64,000 bases of DNA from Procambarus clarkii (GCF_040958095.1 NC_091175.1:17233975-17297974); one strand, 5' to 3'. Shown: positions 1 to 11,675, counted from the first letter of the stretch. The notes: generated from the sequence alone by a model not told the origin. A program made the numbers and translations.

Positions 1-744
1 GTGAGGGGCTGCTAGTGAGGCTAGGTGTGTGAGGGGGGCTGCTAGTGAGGCTAGGTATGTGAGGGGCTGCAAGTGAGGCTAGGTGTGTGAGGGGCTGCTA
101 GTGAGGCTAGGTGTGTGAGGGTGGCTGCTAGTGAGGCTAGGTGTGTGAGGGAGGGCTGCTAGTGAGGCTAGGTGTGTGAGGGGGGCTGCTAGTGAGGCTA
201 GGTGTGTGAGGCTAGGTGTGTGAGGGGGCTGCTAGTGAGGATAGTTGTGTGAGGGGCTGCTAGTGAGGCTAGGTGTGTGAGGCTAGGTGTGTGAGGTGGC
301 TGCTAGTGAGGCTAGGTGTGTGAGGCTAGGTGTGTGAGGGGGCTGCTAGTGAGGCTAGGTGTGTGAGGGGGCTGCTAGTGAGGCTAGGTGTGTGAGGGGG
401 CTGCTAGTGAAGCTAGGTGTGTGAGGGGAGGCTGCTAGTGAGGCTAGGTGTGTGAGGGGGGGGCTGCTAGTGAGGCTAGGTGTGTGAGGGGGGCTGCTAG
501 TGTAGTGAGGCTAGGTGTGTGAGGGGGGCTGCTAGTGTAGTGAGGCTAGGTGTGTGAGGGGGGCTGCTAGTGAGGCTAGGTGTGTGAGGCTAGGTGTGTG
601 AGGGGGCTGCTAGTGAGGATAGTTGTGTGAGGGGCTGCTAGTGAGGCTAGGTGTGTGAGGCTAGGTGTGTGAGGTGGCTGCTAGTGAGGCTAGGTGTGTG
701 AGGCTAGGTGTGTGAGGGGGCTGCTAGTGAGGCTAGGTGTGTGA
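1..744. repeat. Minisatellite, about 28-32-bp unit
   Basis: Repeats of GAGGGGGCTGCTAGT plus GAGGCTAGGTGTGT, with units varying in G-run length and with partial units duplicated (TGTAGTGAG, GAGGCTAGGTGTGTGAGGC). CTAG occurs twice per unit around TGAGG, giving a 4-bp inverted repeat. The array is cut by the window edge. Confidence 0.9.
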
Positions 745-1440
745 GGATAGGCCAGTGAGATGTGATTTTATTGCTGTCGGTTTTGTGGTGTAGCTGTGAG
801 GTGCAGATCGTGAGGCAAGGCCGATGAGTGGCTCTATACTCATGAACCTATACTCATTCCTTCCCTTCACTCATTCTTCACCTCATACCCACTCATCCCT
901 TCTCTCCCCATACATTCCCTTCAACTCATACAATACTCATTCGTCCTGAAACCTCATACTTTCTTCCTCATCACTAATTAAACTTTTTTTTCTCCCTCCC
1001 TCTCTCAACTCCAACCATTCTAACCCCCCCTTTCCATCCCAGCTTCACCCTGGAAAACCCCACGAAGCAAGAAAAACTCTGGAATGACTCTTAAATTTTC
1101 CAGTCTGCCTCTCTCCAGTCCGTCAACAGCCGGTCCAGACAGAAGCCTCCATCAGAAAATATATCAGACATTTTCTTATCTCAAAAAAGTTGTAGTTCAC
1201 TGAAGAAATTAAAGATGCTTGAGACGCCAGTTGGAGTGGGTTAGGTCCTTGTGGTTCACAGTGTGCTAGCTCCGGGGATCAATATCTCCGAAGCCCGGTT
1301 TCTGGCTGATCAATTAGGCTGTTATACATAGTTAATAATAATAAAATAAAGCAAAACAGGTATTGGAAGCATCGGAGTGTAGGAACTGCGACACCGTATT
1401 CATCTATAGACATCGCTATGTGCTGAAATACACATGAAGA
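745..1440. other. Non-coding stretch, no feature seen
   Basis: Pyrimidine-rich then mixed sequence. No coding frame, tRNA box or tandem array supported. Confidence 0.6.
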
Positions 1441-1441
1441 A

Positions 1442-1442
<1 letters not shown>

Positions 1443-1519
<77 letters not shown>

Positions 1520-1544
1520 AAACACACAAATACACAAACACACA
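1443..1544. repeat. CA microsatellite
   Basis: Near-pure CA to 1514, then CA-rich with AAATA interruptions. It borders the LINE tail fragment at 1546. Confidence 0.95.
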
Positions 1545-1545
1545 G

Positions 1546-1627
1546 ACACAGCCACCGGTTGATTGACAGTTGAGAGGCGGGGGCAAAGAGCCAAAGCTCA
1601 ACCCCCCGCAAGCACAATTAGGTGAGT
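1546..1627 (+). mobile_element. LINE 3' tail fragment between two CA arrays
   Basis: About 80 bp matching the 3' UTR at 3270-3347 (GGTTGATTGACAGTTGAGAG, CAAAGAGCC, CCCCGCAAGCAC), with a CA array on each side. It appears to be the stub of an older insertion whose CA tail received the LINE at 1729. Confidence 0.7.
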
Positions 1628-1630
1628 ACA

Positions 1631-1712
<82 letters not shown>
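1628..1712. repeat. CA microsatellite
   Basis: CA array that forms the end of the LINE tail at 1546 and the left border of the broken LINE at 1729. Confidence 0.95.
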
Positions 1713-1714
<2 letters not shown>

Positions 1715-1728
1715 AACACACAATAGTT

Positions 1729-3256
1729 AACCAGGAACCACTGGAAGAGTTTGAGATTACCAGCGGGGAAGTAAGGAAGTGTTTACTAGAGTTGGATGTG
1801 ATAAACGCTATAGGCCCAGATGGAATCTCCCCTTGGATGCTAAAGGAAGGAGCAGAAGAACTGTGCCTACAACTCTCCATAGTGTATAACAAATCACTGG
1901 CAACAGGGGAACTGCCAGAAATTTGGAAAGCAGCTAACGTAGTCCCGATATACAAGAAATGGGATAGACAGGAGGCACTGAATTACAGGCCAGTGTCCCT
2001 AACCTGCATACCATGCAAGATGATGGAGAAGATTGTGCGAAGAAAGCTAGTGGAGCATCTGGAGCGAAAGAACTTTGCAACATAGCATCAACACATGTTC
2101 AGGGATGGCAGGTCCTGCCTCACAGGGTTACTTGAATTCTACGACCAGGCAACAAAAATAAGGCAAGAAAGAGAAGGGTGGGCAGACTGCATGTTTTTGG
2201 ATTGCCAGAAAGCCTTTGATACAGTACCACACAAGAGGCTAGTGAAAAAACTGGAGATGCAGGCTGGAGTGAAAGGGAAGGTACTCCGTTGGATACAGGA
2301 GTACCTAAGCAACAGGAGACAACGAGTCAGTGTGAGGGGTGATGTCTCAGATTGACGAGACGTTACAAGTGGAGTCCCGCAGGGGTCAGTCCTTGGACCT
2401 ATACTGTTTCTGATATATGTAAATGATCTCCCAGAGAGTATAGACTCGTTTCTCTCAATGTTTGCTGATGATGCAAAAATTATGAGGATGATTGAAACAG
2501 AGGATGATAGTAGGAGGCTACAAGATGACCTAGACAGACTGTATGAATGGTCCAACAAATGGCTGTTGAAGTTCAACCCGAGTAAATGCAAAGTTATGAA
2601 ACTTTGACAGTGGAAACAGGAGGCCAGACACAGGATACAGAATAGGAGATGAAGTACTTAATGAAACGGACAGAGAGAAAGATCTAAGAGTTGATATCAC
2701 ACCAAACCCATCTCCTGAAGCCCACATAAAAAGAATTACGTCTGCGGCATATGCGAGGCTGGCTAACATCAGAACAGCGTTCAGGAACCTGTGTAAGAAA
2801 TCGTTCAGAATCTTGTATACCACATATGTAAGACCAATCCTGGAGTATGCGGCCCCAGCATGGAGCCCGTATCTTGTCAAGCACAAGACGAAGCTGGAAA
2901 AAGTTCAAAGATATGCCACTAGACTAGTCCCAGAACTAAGAGGCATGAGTTACGAGGAAAGGCTGCGGGAAATACACCTTACGACACTGGAAGACAAAAG
3001 AATAAGGGGAGACATGATCACTACCTACAAAATCCTCAGGGGAATCGACCGGGTAGACAAGGATAAACTATTTAACACTGGTGGTACGCGAACAAGGGGA
3101 CACAGGTGGAAACTGAGTATCCACATGAGCCACAGGGACGTTAGAAAGAACTTTTTCAGTGTCAGAGTAGTTAACGGATGGAATGCATTAGGCAGTGATG
3201 TGGTGGAGGCTGACTCCATACACAGTTTCAAATGTAAATATGACAGAGCCCAGTAG
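1729..3256 (+). pseudogene. 5'-truncated CR1-like LINE reverse transcriptase (broken ORF2)
   Basis: Non-LTR retrotransposon reverse transcriptase and C-terminal region. Visible blocks in order are the NYRPVSLT box, the QKAFDTVPHKRL box, SGVPQGSVLGP, and the catalytic FADDAK box near 2460-2480. After these comes a C-terminal region with YVRPILEYAAPAWSPY, RIRGDMITTYKI and a FFSVRVVNGWNALG segment, ending in TAG at 3254. The endonuclease and N-terminus are absent. The frame is broken by TAG at 2083, by TGA at 2353 where Trp is usual, and by a +1 shift near 2605 at a TTT run. The copy is dead. It starts directly after a CA array and ends in a conserved 3' UTR plus CA repeats. The box pattern suggests the CR1/jockey side of the LINE tree; the exact clade is not settled. 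Confidence 0.85.
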
Positions 3257-3347
3257 GCTCAGGAATCTGTACACCAGTTGATTGACAGTTGAGAGGCGTG
3301 ACCAAAGAGCCAAAACTCAACCCCCGCAAGCACGAATAGATGAGTAG
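3257..3347 (+). mobile_element. LINE 3' UTR/tail module
   Basis: Conserved 3' end of the LINE above, running into CA repeats. It includes GTACACCAGTTGATTGACAG, GAGAGGCG, CCAAAGAGCC and CCCCGCAAGCAC. The same module recurs at 1546, 5321 (minus), 21745 (minus), 23000 and 46609 (minus), which shows it is the family's 3' terminus. Confidence 0.75.
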
Positions 3348-3391
3348 ACACACACGCACACACACGCACAAACACACACACACACACACAC
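3348..3391. repeat. CA microsatellite, LINE tail
   Basis: Imperfect CA repeat directly following the LINE 3' module. Confidence 0.9.
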
Positions 3392-3668
3392 AGCTCCCTG
3401 ACAAGAGAGAGAGCAAGCTAAGCTTAGCTGCCAACACCCACACATCGTGTCAGCAAGGCGGACAGCCCGCCTCGGCTCCTATCATAACTAATATTATATT
3501 GCTCATTTACAAACTTGCCCTTTCGCCTGTGTCTCTCCATCCTCTTTAACCCCCCCCCCCCCCCAAGTGCTTTGGTCAAAATATATCACTTAAATTTAAA
3601 TAAATTGTAAGACACGAATATCAAAATTAAAAATGAAAAATTTACGAAACTATATAATACAAAATAAG
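3392..3668. other. Non-coding stretch with a poly-C run
   Basis: Mixed sequence with a 15-base C run at about 3550-3564, then AT-rich. No gene seen. Confidence 0.55.
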
Positions 3669-3739
3669 TTGTTGTTGTTTAAGATTCGCTACTTGGAACA
3701 AAAAGTTCCTGGTAGCACGGGCTATGGTGAGCCCGTAGT
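3669..3739 (+). repeat. Double-hairpin dispersed element, copy 1
   Basis: Begins GTTGTTGTTTAAGATTC, then GCTACTTGGAAC, loop AAAAA and a slightly decayed partner arm GTTCCTGGTAGC. Next comes ACGGGCT, loop ATGGTG, partner AGCCCGT. Seven copies occur in the window (3669, 6901, 26262, 26936, 32497, 40444, 40524). Confidence 0.75.
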
Positions 3740-4049
<310 letters not shown>

Positions 4050-4166
4050 GGGTAGACTCCGGAGATAGTTGGCCATAGCACCACCAGGGGTCAGGCGGGT
4101 CGCCACAAATGTAAACATTACCAGCGGCTCTCACAAGCTCACCACTGTACCGGGCGCTGTGGAGCG

Positions 4167-4520
4167 TACACACACGCCCTTCACAGCGTACACACACGCC
4201 CTCACAGCGTACACACACGCCCTCACAGCGTACACACACGCCCTCGCAGCGTACACACACGCCCTCACAGCGTATACACACGCCCTCACAGCGTACACAC
4301 ACGCCCTCACAGCGTACACACACGCCCTCACAGCGTACACACACGCCCTCACAGCGTACACACACGCCCTCACAGCGTACACACACGCCCTCACAGTGTA
4401 CACACACGCCCTCACAGCGTACACACACGCCCTCACAGCGTACACACACGCCCTCACAGCGTACACACACGCCCTCACAGCGTACACACACGCCCTCACA
4501 GCATACACACACACGCCTTC
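4167..4520. repeat. Minisatellite, 21-bp unit
   Basis: About 17 copies of TACACACACGCCCTCACAG plus CG. A 21-bp period keeps all frames open (seven-residue repeats on both strands), so the frames are not genes. GCGT and ACGC in each unit form a 4-bp inverted repeat. Confidence 0.92.
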
Positions 4521-4639
4521 ACAGCATACACACACACATGCCCTCATACAGGCGCGCCTCCCTGCTCCTCTCCTCCACCCCTCACTACACGCCTAGTACT
4601 CTTAAAACAGCTGACTAACCCTTTATCCACGTACATCAG

Positions 4640-4770
4640 ACCAAAATGCGAGAATGCGTCCAACCAAGGTGTGCCTTACCTTGAATCACCTTCTGTGGTT
4701 GATCGCTTAATAACCCCACCAGGGTCTTGGTCGGGTTCGAACCCGTGCGCTCGGTATTCCCAGATGATTG
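4640..4770 (+). mobile_element. tRNA-derived SINE-like fragment
   Basis: Contains AATCACCTTCTGTGGTTGAT, shared with 33025-33110, followed by a tRNA B-box-like GGGTTCGAACCC in GTCGGGTTCGAACCCGTGCG. No complete tRNA fold is visible. Confidence 0.45.
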
Positions 4771-4888
4771 TTCACAGTCTTGCTACCTCCTTGTCTACAC
4801 AAAGCAGACGAGAATGAATGCATGCGGCCACCACTGTATAATTAATAATAACGAAGGTGAATGAAAGATCCAATGTTAAAGTGTATTA

Positions 4889-5018
4889 AAAAACAGATTT
4901 TCGGAAATAACCTTCAATCATTCTCAAAGTACTGTATACAATTGTCTCAATACAGTAGATACTATTGTATACAGTACCTTGAGAATGATTGTAGGAGACA
5001 TCCGAAAATTTGTTTTTC
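4889..5018. repeat. Imperfect palindrome, about 28-bp inner arms
   Basis: CAATCATTCTCAA (4915) through GTACTGTATACAAT pairs with ATTGTATACAGTAC through TTGAGAATGATTG (ends 4991), with one mismatch and a loop of about 21 nt. Outer arms AACAGATTTTCGG and CCGAAAATTTGTT extend it. It could be a small fold-back element or a hairpin RNA precursor. Confidence 0.6.
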
Positions 5019-5320
5019 CAAACACACATAAATTGGGTCTAGTTTACTTTATCTAAGCACTGCGGAAGTTTCTCAAGTAACAATAATAATAATAATATTA
5101 ATAATTGTCATTTAAGAAATACGCAAAAGAAAACAGTACTTTGATTGAATTGTTTTTACATAGCTTGCCTCATAATATTTATTATATAAATATTTTATTA
5201 TATAAATATAATAAACATTATGTTCATTAAAGTTACCAGCACGCCTATAATTGTAAATATATACCCAAAATATATCCCCCAAAATGGAAAAATCTGTAAG
5301 TCTGTCAAGTTCATCGTGAA
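5019..5320. other. AT-rich non-coding stretch
   Basis: AT-rich with a short TAA repeat and TATAAATAT-type tracts. Nothing coding seen. Confidence 0.55.
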
Positions 5321-5380
5321 TTTGCCTAATTGTGCTTGGGAGGGTTAAGCTTCGGCTATTTGGTCCCGCCTCTCAACTGT
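5321..5380 (-). mobile_element. LINE 3' tail fragment
   Basis: Reverse-strand match to the LINE 3' module (TGCCTAATTGTGCTTGGGAG, AAGCTTCGGCTATTTGG, CCCGCCTCTCAACTGT). It sits directly before the left edge of the 51-bp satellite at 5426 and lacks a CA tail. Confidence 0.6.
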
Positions 5381-5425
5381 GGCGGACGGATTTTTTTTTA
5401 AATTTTGTCCCGAACGGAAAGCTTA

Positions 5426-6470
5426 TTGGGCAGCGTCACTCATCCTGTGAGTGGACACACCGCCATAGTGACAGTATTGGGCAGCGTCACTCATCCTGTG
5501 AGTGGACACCGCCATAGTGACAGTATTGGGCAGCGTCACTCATCCTGTGAGTGGACACACCGCCATAGTGACAGTATTGGGCAGCGTCACTCATCCTGTG
5601 AGTGGACACCGCCATAGTGACAGTATTGGGCAGCGTCACTCATCCTGTGAGTGGACACACCGCCATAGTGACAGTATTGGGCAGCGTCACTCATCCTGTG
5701 AGTGGACACACTGCCATAGTAACAGTATTGGGCAGCGTCACTCATCCTGTGAGTGGACACACCGCCATAGTGACAGTATTGGGCAGCGCCACTCATCCTG
5801 TGAGTGGACACACCGCCATAGTGACAGTATTGGGCAGCGTCACTCATCCTGTGAGTGGACACACCGCCATAGTGACAGTATTGGGCAGCGTCACTCATCC
5901 AGTGAGTGGACACACCGCCATAGTGACAGTATTGGGCAGCGCCACTCATCCTAGCTGTGAGTGGACACACTGCCATAGTGACAGTATTGGGCAGCGTCAC
6001 TCATCCAGTGAGTGGACACACCGCCATAGTGACAGTATTGGGCAGCGTCACTCATCCTGTGAGTGGACACACCGCCATAGTAACAGTATTGGGCAGCGTC
6101 ACTCATCCTGTGAGTGAACACACTGCCATAGTAACAGTATTGGGCAGCGTCACTCATCCTGTGAGTGAACACACCGCCTATAGTGACAGTATTGGGCAGC
6201 GTCACTCATCCTGTGAGTGAACACACCGCCATAGTGACAGTATTGGGCAGCGCCACTCATCCTGTGAGTGAACACACCGCCATAGTGACAGTATTGGGCA
6301 GCGTCACTCATCCTGTGAGTGAACACACCGCCATAGTGACAGTATTGGGCAGCGCCACTCATCCTGTGAGTGAACACACCGCCATAGTGACAGTATTGGG
6401 CAGCGTTACTCATCCTGTGAGTGAACACACCGCCATAGGAACAATAATGGCCAATTTCACTCAACCAGTG
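5426..6470. repeat. 51-bp satellite array, locus 1
   Basis: About 20 units of about 49-51 bp: GGCAGCGTCACTCATCCTGT, GAGTGGACACACCGCCATAG, TGACAGTATTG. Each unit holds CACTCA, loop TCCTG, TGAGTG. GGACAC drifts to GAACAC in the right third. A second locus at 28355 shares the same left flank (AATTTTGTCCCGA here). Confidence 0.93.
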
Positions 6471-6900
6471 AGTGATGAGTCCACATAACTATTAAAATCA
6501 GCAGAGCTGAGAGAAAATCTTGAGAAACTGGCTTCCCTGGATCAACGCCAGCGTCTTGGTGGTGATCCAGAACACCAGTTCGATCCCCCCGCCATGCTCC
6601 AACGATGCTCTCACAGATACACATCGTTACTGTGAATGTACCGAGTAGCACAGACCTATTACACGCTCTTAAAGACCAAGACAGCCTCAACAATCATACA
6701 GATGATTGCAATTGATTGTAATATCTCAACTTGGAGTCTTCAGCTACGGAAACAATGACTCGATTTCTCCGAGTCTTCGCGTCCTGGTGATGGAGGGTCC
6801 AGTAGTCTACTTGTAAACACAGAAAAGTTAACAAAACAGAAGCACGACGATAGAGACGTGAGATATATTTGATGAAACTTGGGTTTATTTATTACATGTT
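6471..6900. other. Non-coding stretch with a tRNA-like fragment
   Basis: Near 6545-6600 a plus-strand fragment carries a B-box-like CCAGTTCGATCCCCC. Otherwise nothing supported. Confidence 0.4.
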
Positions 6901-6969
6901 TGTTGTGGTTTTAGATTTAGCTACTCAGAACAAAGTGTCCATGTAGCACGGGCTATGGTGATCCCGTAA
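6901..6969 (+). repeat. Double-hairpin dispersed element, copy 2
   Basis: Diverged copy: TTAGCTACTCAGAACAAA, then GTAGCACGGGCTATGGTGA. The first hairpin has decayed. Confidence 0.6.
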
Positions 6970-7537
6970 TATTTGTAGCAGTCAAGAGAATTGTTGGATG
7001 ATTGTTAAAAGGAATTATTACAAGAAGTCCCCCTATCTCCCCCCTCTCACTCCCTTCTTTAAGGGAACAAGGGAAGGGAAGGATTACCCCTTAATACTTC
7101 TCCTTGCCTAATACCTCCCCCTATCCCCTATAGTTATAATTTCCCCTTTCCCCTAGTCTTCTTCCCTCACCCCCTCACACCCCCACTTTTCCCCCACACT
7201 TCTCTTTCACCCCCCTCCCTCTCTCTCTCCTGTTAATATAAACTCCTCCACACCTGACCACACACACCTGCACCAACACCAACAAGTGCCATGTCATTTA
7301 ACAAGCATCAAAGCCTGCTTTAAGTGGCACCCTCATGCCTCACTTACCACTTAGAAATGTATTAATCCCCAGTGCACTGGAAACCGCATAGTGCAGCTAA
7401 TGGAGGAAATAGGTATTGTCCAGTACCTTGGGAAATAATAGTGTCCAATGGAATAGAAACACTTGGGGAAATGTCGTCGTTTGGTACGTGGGGGAAAAGG
7501 GGGGGGGGATATTTTAGAACACTGTAAGAACACACTG
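6970..7537. other. Pyrimidine-rich non-coding stretch
   Basis: Long C/T-rich tract at about 7030-7240, then mixed sequence. No gene seen. Confidence 0.5.
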
Positions 7538-7569
7538 TGTTCTAGGTGTTCTAAAGAACACCTAGAACA
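7538..7569. repeat. Perfect 15-bp-arm inverted repeat
   Basis: TGTTCTAGGTGTTCT, spacer AA, AGAACACCTAGAACA. Perfect arms separated by 2 bp. Confidence 0.7.
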
Positions 7570-7636
7570 GGTGTTCATCTGTTCCACCGTTGGTACTCCT
7601 CCAGGATGGTAACCAAATTATTTGATGAGTGTGATG

Positions 7637-7912
7637 GCTCCCAGGGGTCTCTGGTGGACCACAGGGGTCTCTGGTGGACCCCAGGGGTCTCTGGTGGACC
7701 CCAGGGGTCTCTGGTGGACCCCAGGGGTCTCTGGTGGACCCCAGGGGTCTCTGGTGGACTCCAGGGGTCTCTGGTGGACCCCAGGGGTCTCTGGTGGACC
7801 CCAGGGGTCTCTGGTAGGACCCCAGGGGTCTCTGGTGGACCCCAGGGGTCTCTGGTGGACCCCAGGGGTCTCTAGGTGGACCCCTAGGGGTCTTTGGTAG
7901 ACCCCTGGGGTA
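7637..7912. repeat. Minisatellite, 20-bp unit
   Basis: About 13 copies of CCAGGGGTCTCTGGTGGACC. Each unit has GGGGTC, loop TCTGGTG, GACCCC. Frames through it are repeat artefacts. Confidence 0.93.
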
Positions 7913-8560
7913 TCTGGTTGAATTCCTCACCCTCTTCCCCCCCCCCCTCCCTACCCCACGCCACCCAAAGGCATGCAAAGTGGAACACTTTGCGGCATGA
8001 GAATGACTAATGACACTCGGGAAGCAGTTCATCCCTCATACACTCAAGGAAGTGTAACCTCATTACCGATGTTCTCACCTGTCCGGCGGTGAGATTTGAG
8101 GCGGCCTCATTGAGAAATGAGGCAGTAAAGGGGGAAGCACACGCCGCCTTAACTTCTTCCTCATCGCAAGAAGCCAAAATGAGGAGGGGGTGACTATCAA
8201 AACACGTCGAACAGCCTCATTCACACCCGAAGTCACGCGGATACAAGCGCACGCCACACGCACCCATTAGGGCGAAAGCTGCACTTGGAGTTCAGTCCAC
8301 TGTCGACCATCTCTCCTCCTCGTTGGACATGGCTCTACTGACCTCGAGGGCGTCGAGCCAAAGGCGGAGCTTCCGTCATTCTCGTGTCTTATCTCTTATC
8401 AGTTACCGCCCACGCCGGCCAGATAAGAGAGATGGGGTTACGAACCCACACCAGCCTCTTTATGCATCTCAGTTCTCCTAATGGGCTTCAAAAGAGCTTT
8501 CCTCGGCTATTTATTTCTATGTTCTGACGTGCGGGGCGGAGTAGACTTGGGAACCAGGCG
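7913..8560. other. Non-coding stretch, no feature seen
   Basis: Mixed composition with several short open frames lacking recognisable protein signatures. Confidence 0.45.
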
Positions 8561-8856
8561 CCAGATTCATGTAGCAGTTACGCAAGCACTTACGAACCTG
8601 TGGCCAGATTCACGAAGCAGTTACGCAAGCACTTACGAACCTGTACATCTTTTCTCAAGCTTTGGCGGCTTTGTTTACAATTATTAAACAGTTAATGAGC
8701 TCCGAAGCACCAGGAGGCTGTTTATAACAATAACAACAGTTGATTGGGAAGTTTTCATGCTTGTAAACTGTTTAATAAATGTAACCAAATCCGTCAAAGA
8801 TTGAGGAAAGATGTACACGTTCGTAAGTGCTTGCGTAACTGCTTCGTGAATCTGAC
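8561..8856. mobile_element. Fold-back MITE with long terminal inverted repeats
   Basis: Left arm CAGATTCACGAAGCAGTTAC through CGCAAGCACTTACGAAC to TGTACATC (from 8604) mirrors the right arm GATGTACACGTTCGTAAG through GCGTAACTGCTTCGTGAATC (to 8855). Arms are about 65 bp. Inner AAACAGTT and AACTGTTT also pair. The left 42 bp is duplicated in tandem (8561-8602). Related copies lie at 10015, 18535 and 29578. No transposase is encoded. Confidence 0.75.
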
Positions 8857-9369
8857 CCCAGACTCCAGCCCAGACTAATCTTACGAGATGTAGATACGAG
8901 AGAGAGCTGTAATCTTACAGTTAAATTTAGATGCTGACTTATCCTGTAGTCTTGCATAATTTAAATCATAAACTCTATTTATTATTCGCGTAAAAATCTT
9001 ACTAAAGATCCCACTTCATGTTGGCAGGATCTGTAAATTTTAGGATTTTTATTTTTAATATATTTAATTATATGGTGAAGATCGTGTATTTATTGCTATA
9101 AACTTGTCAAGAAAATGATATATTTGACACGATTTTTGTTAACTAACGAACAGTTTGACTTCAGATGTTTAGCTCAAAATTATAGCTCACATTTTTGTGG
9201 GTTTTTAATTGTTAAGTTACTTTAAAAAAAAACTTTAAGTGGCGTTAGGGAAGACCCTTGTATTTGTTTTAATGTAATTTTGCTTACATAATGTTTTCTC
9301 ACATACACTCGCGTATGTGCACTCAGACACATTCGCACACAAACACACATACACACAAACACACATACA
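8857..9369. other. AT-rich stretch with a degenerate CA tract
   Basis: AT-rich. ACACAAACACACATACACAC-type repeats begin at about 9328. No gene. Confidence 0.45.
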
Positions 9370-9560
9370 CACAAACACTAGACTTGACGTCTCTTGAGAA
9401 AATGAGAGAAAGGAAGGGAATTATCAGGGGGAAGCAACAAGCATTACCACTATATAGCACTTGCAAATGGGTCAGAATAAGAGGAATTGGGATTGAAGGA
9501 ATACTTATTTACAAAATCTTTAAGAATATTGACAAAGAAGCATGAAAACCAATAGATCAA
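9370..9560 (+). mobile_element. Possible degenerate LINE C-terminal remnant
   Basis: Translates with LTSLEKMRER followed by LIYKIFKNIDKEA. These resemble the LTTLEDKRIRGD and TYKILRGIDRVDK blocks of the LINE at 1729, with extra sequence in between. A CA-rich tract lies upstream. Short and diverged, so low confidence. Confidence 0.3.
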
Positions 9561-10014
9561 AAGGCCATAAATTTCTAACTTAAAAATCAGATAATTCAGA
9601 GATGCCCAAAACTAAGATTTTTAAAGATTAAAAACTTGGGTTAAGATTTTTTTCTAAGATTTTAGAAAAACAGGTGAAAAGTGAAATGATCTATAGGAGC
9701 AGGACGCAGAAGCGAATTTCATTTATAATTTCAAACGTAGATTTGATAGAGGAATAAGGACAGTAATCATTGCAATAGACAACCAGTGACTAGAAAGACG
9801 GGGGCCCAATAGCTAAAGCACGACCAGCGACGAGATGATGGAGACTGAAGCACCAAGTATTCACTAATGCTTTCCAACACATCACATAGTTACAACTCGC
9901 TGTTGCTAACAAGTTCTTTTCTCCAATTGCCTAAATTCCAAAATATAATATAATTGGTTTAATTAAATATTGGTTATTAATAACCTAACTTAAAGACATC
10001 ATTGAGCAGCCCCC
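9561..10014. other. AT-rich non-coding stretch
   Basis: No coding or repeat feature supported. Confidence 0.5.
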
Positions 10015-10245
10015 CCTTTACGAAGCCTGTACATCTCTCCTCAATCATGGCAGATTTGTTGATTATTATTAAACAGTTTATGAGCTCCGAAATGCTTCGT
10101 GGTAGTTTATAGCAATAAAATTGGATTGTGACGTTTCGAAGCTCGTAACCTATTTAACACACGTAAACAAAGCCACCATATGATAAAGGAAAGATAAACA
10201 GGTTTCGTAAGGGGTTGTGCAGATGCTTGGTGAATCTTGGCCTTA
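10015..10245. mobile_element. Fold-back MITE, diverged copy
   Basis: TTTACGAAGCCTGTACATCT at the left and CAGGTTTCGTAAGGGG at the right mirror each other. The inner TTAAACAGTTTATGAGCTCC is shared with the copy at 8561. Confidence 0.6.
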
Positions 10246-11270
<1,025 letters not shown>

Positions 11271-11308
11271 GTATATTTTGGTAGCAGTCTTTCCTGTAGA
11301 CATATTTT

Positions 11309-11671
11309 ATTAAATATGACCGAAAAAGTAAGATTAATAATTCTAACACGAATTTTCTCAATCTTTCGTACATTATGCTTCACTGTTGGAGGTAAATAAA
11401 AAATCACTTCTCCAAAATTCATTTTTATTTCTAGTCTGACGCGACACGGGCGCGTTTCGTAAAACTTATTACATTTTCAAAGACTTCACAAATACACAAC
11501 TGATTAAAATGTAATAAGTTTTACGAAACGCGCCCGTGTTGCGTCAGACTAGAAATAAAAATGAATTTTGGAGAAGTGATTTTTGATTTACCTCCAACAG
11601 TGAAGCATAATGTACGAAAGATTGAGAAAATTCGTGTTAGAATTATTAATCTTACTTTTTCGGTCATATTT

Positions 11672-11674
<3 letters not shown>
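11309..11674. mobile_element. Near-perfect 169-bp-arm fold-back element between TA arrays
   Basis: Left arm 11309-11477 starts ATTAAATATGACCGAAAAAG and ends AACTTATTACATTTT. Right arm 11506-11674 is its reverse complement with only a couple of mismatches seen. The loop is 28 bp. Arms include the CpG-rich ACACGGGCGCGTTTCG. TA arrays flank both sides. A short unpaired segment (11271-11308) lies only on the left. Confidence 0.85.

Positions 11675-11675
<1 letters not shown>

Noticed and set aside
1279-1955. VCVCVC and similar Cys-Val frames
   Set aside because: CA/GT microsatellite translations.
3669-3739. Hammerhead ribozyme in the double-hairpin element
   Set aside because: The conserved CUGAUGA and GAAA core is absent.
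5426-6470. CRISPR array
   Set aside because: Units are contiguous near-identical repeats without unique spacers, in a eukaryotic context with no cas genes.
5405-6488. HTAIVTVLGSVTHPVS repeat protein
   Set aside because: Read-through of the 51-bp satellite. The second locus at 28355 gives the same, with no conserved start or end domain.
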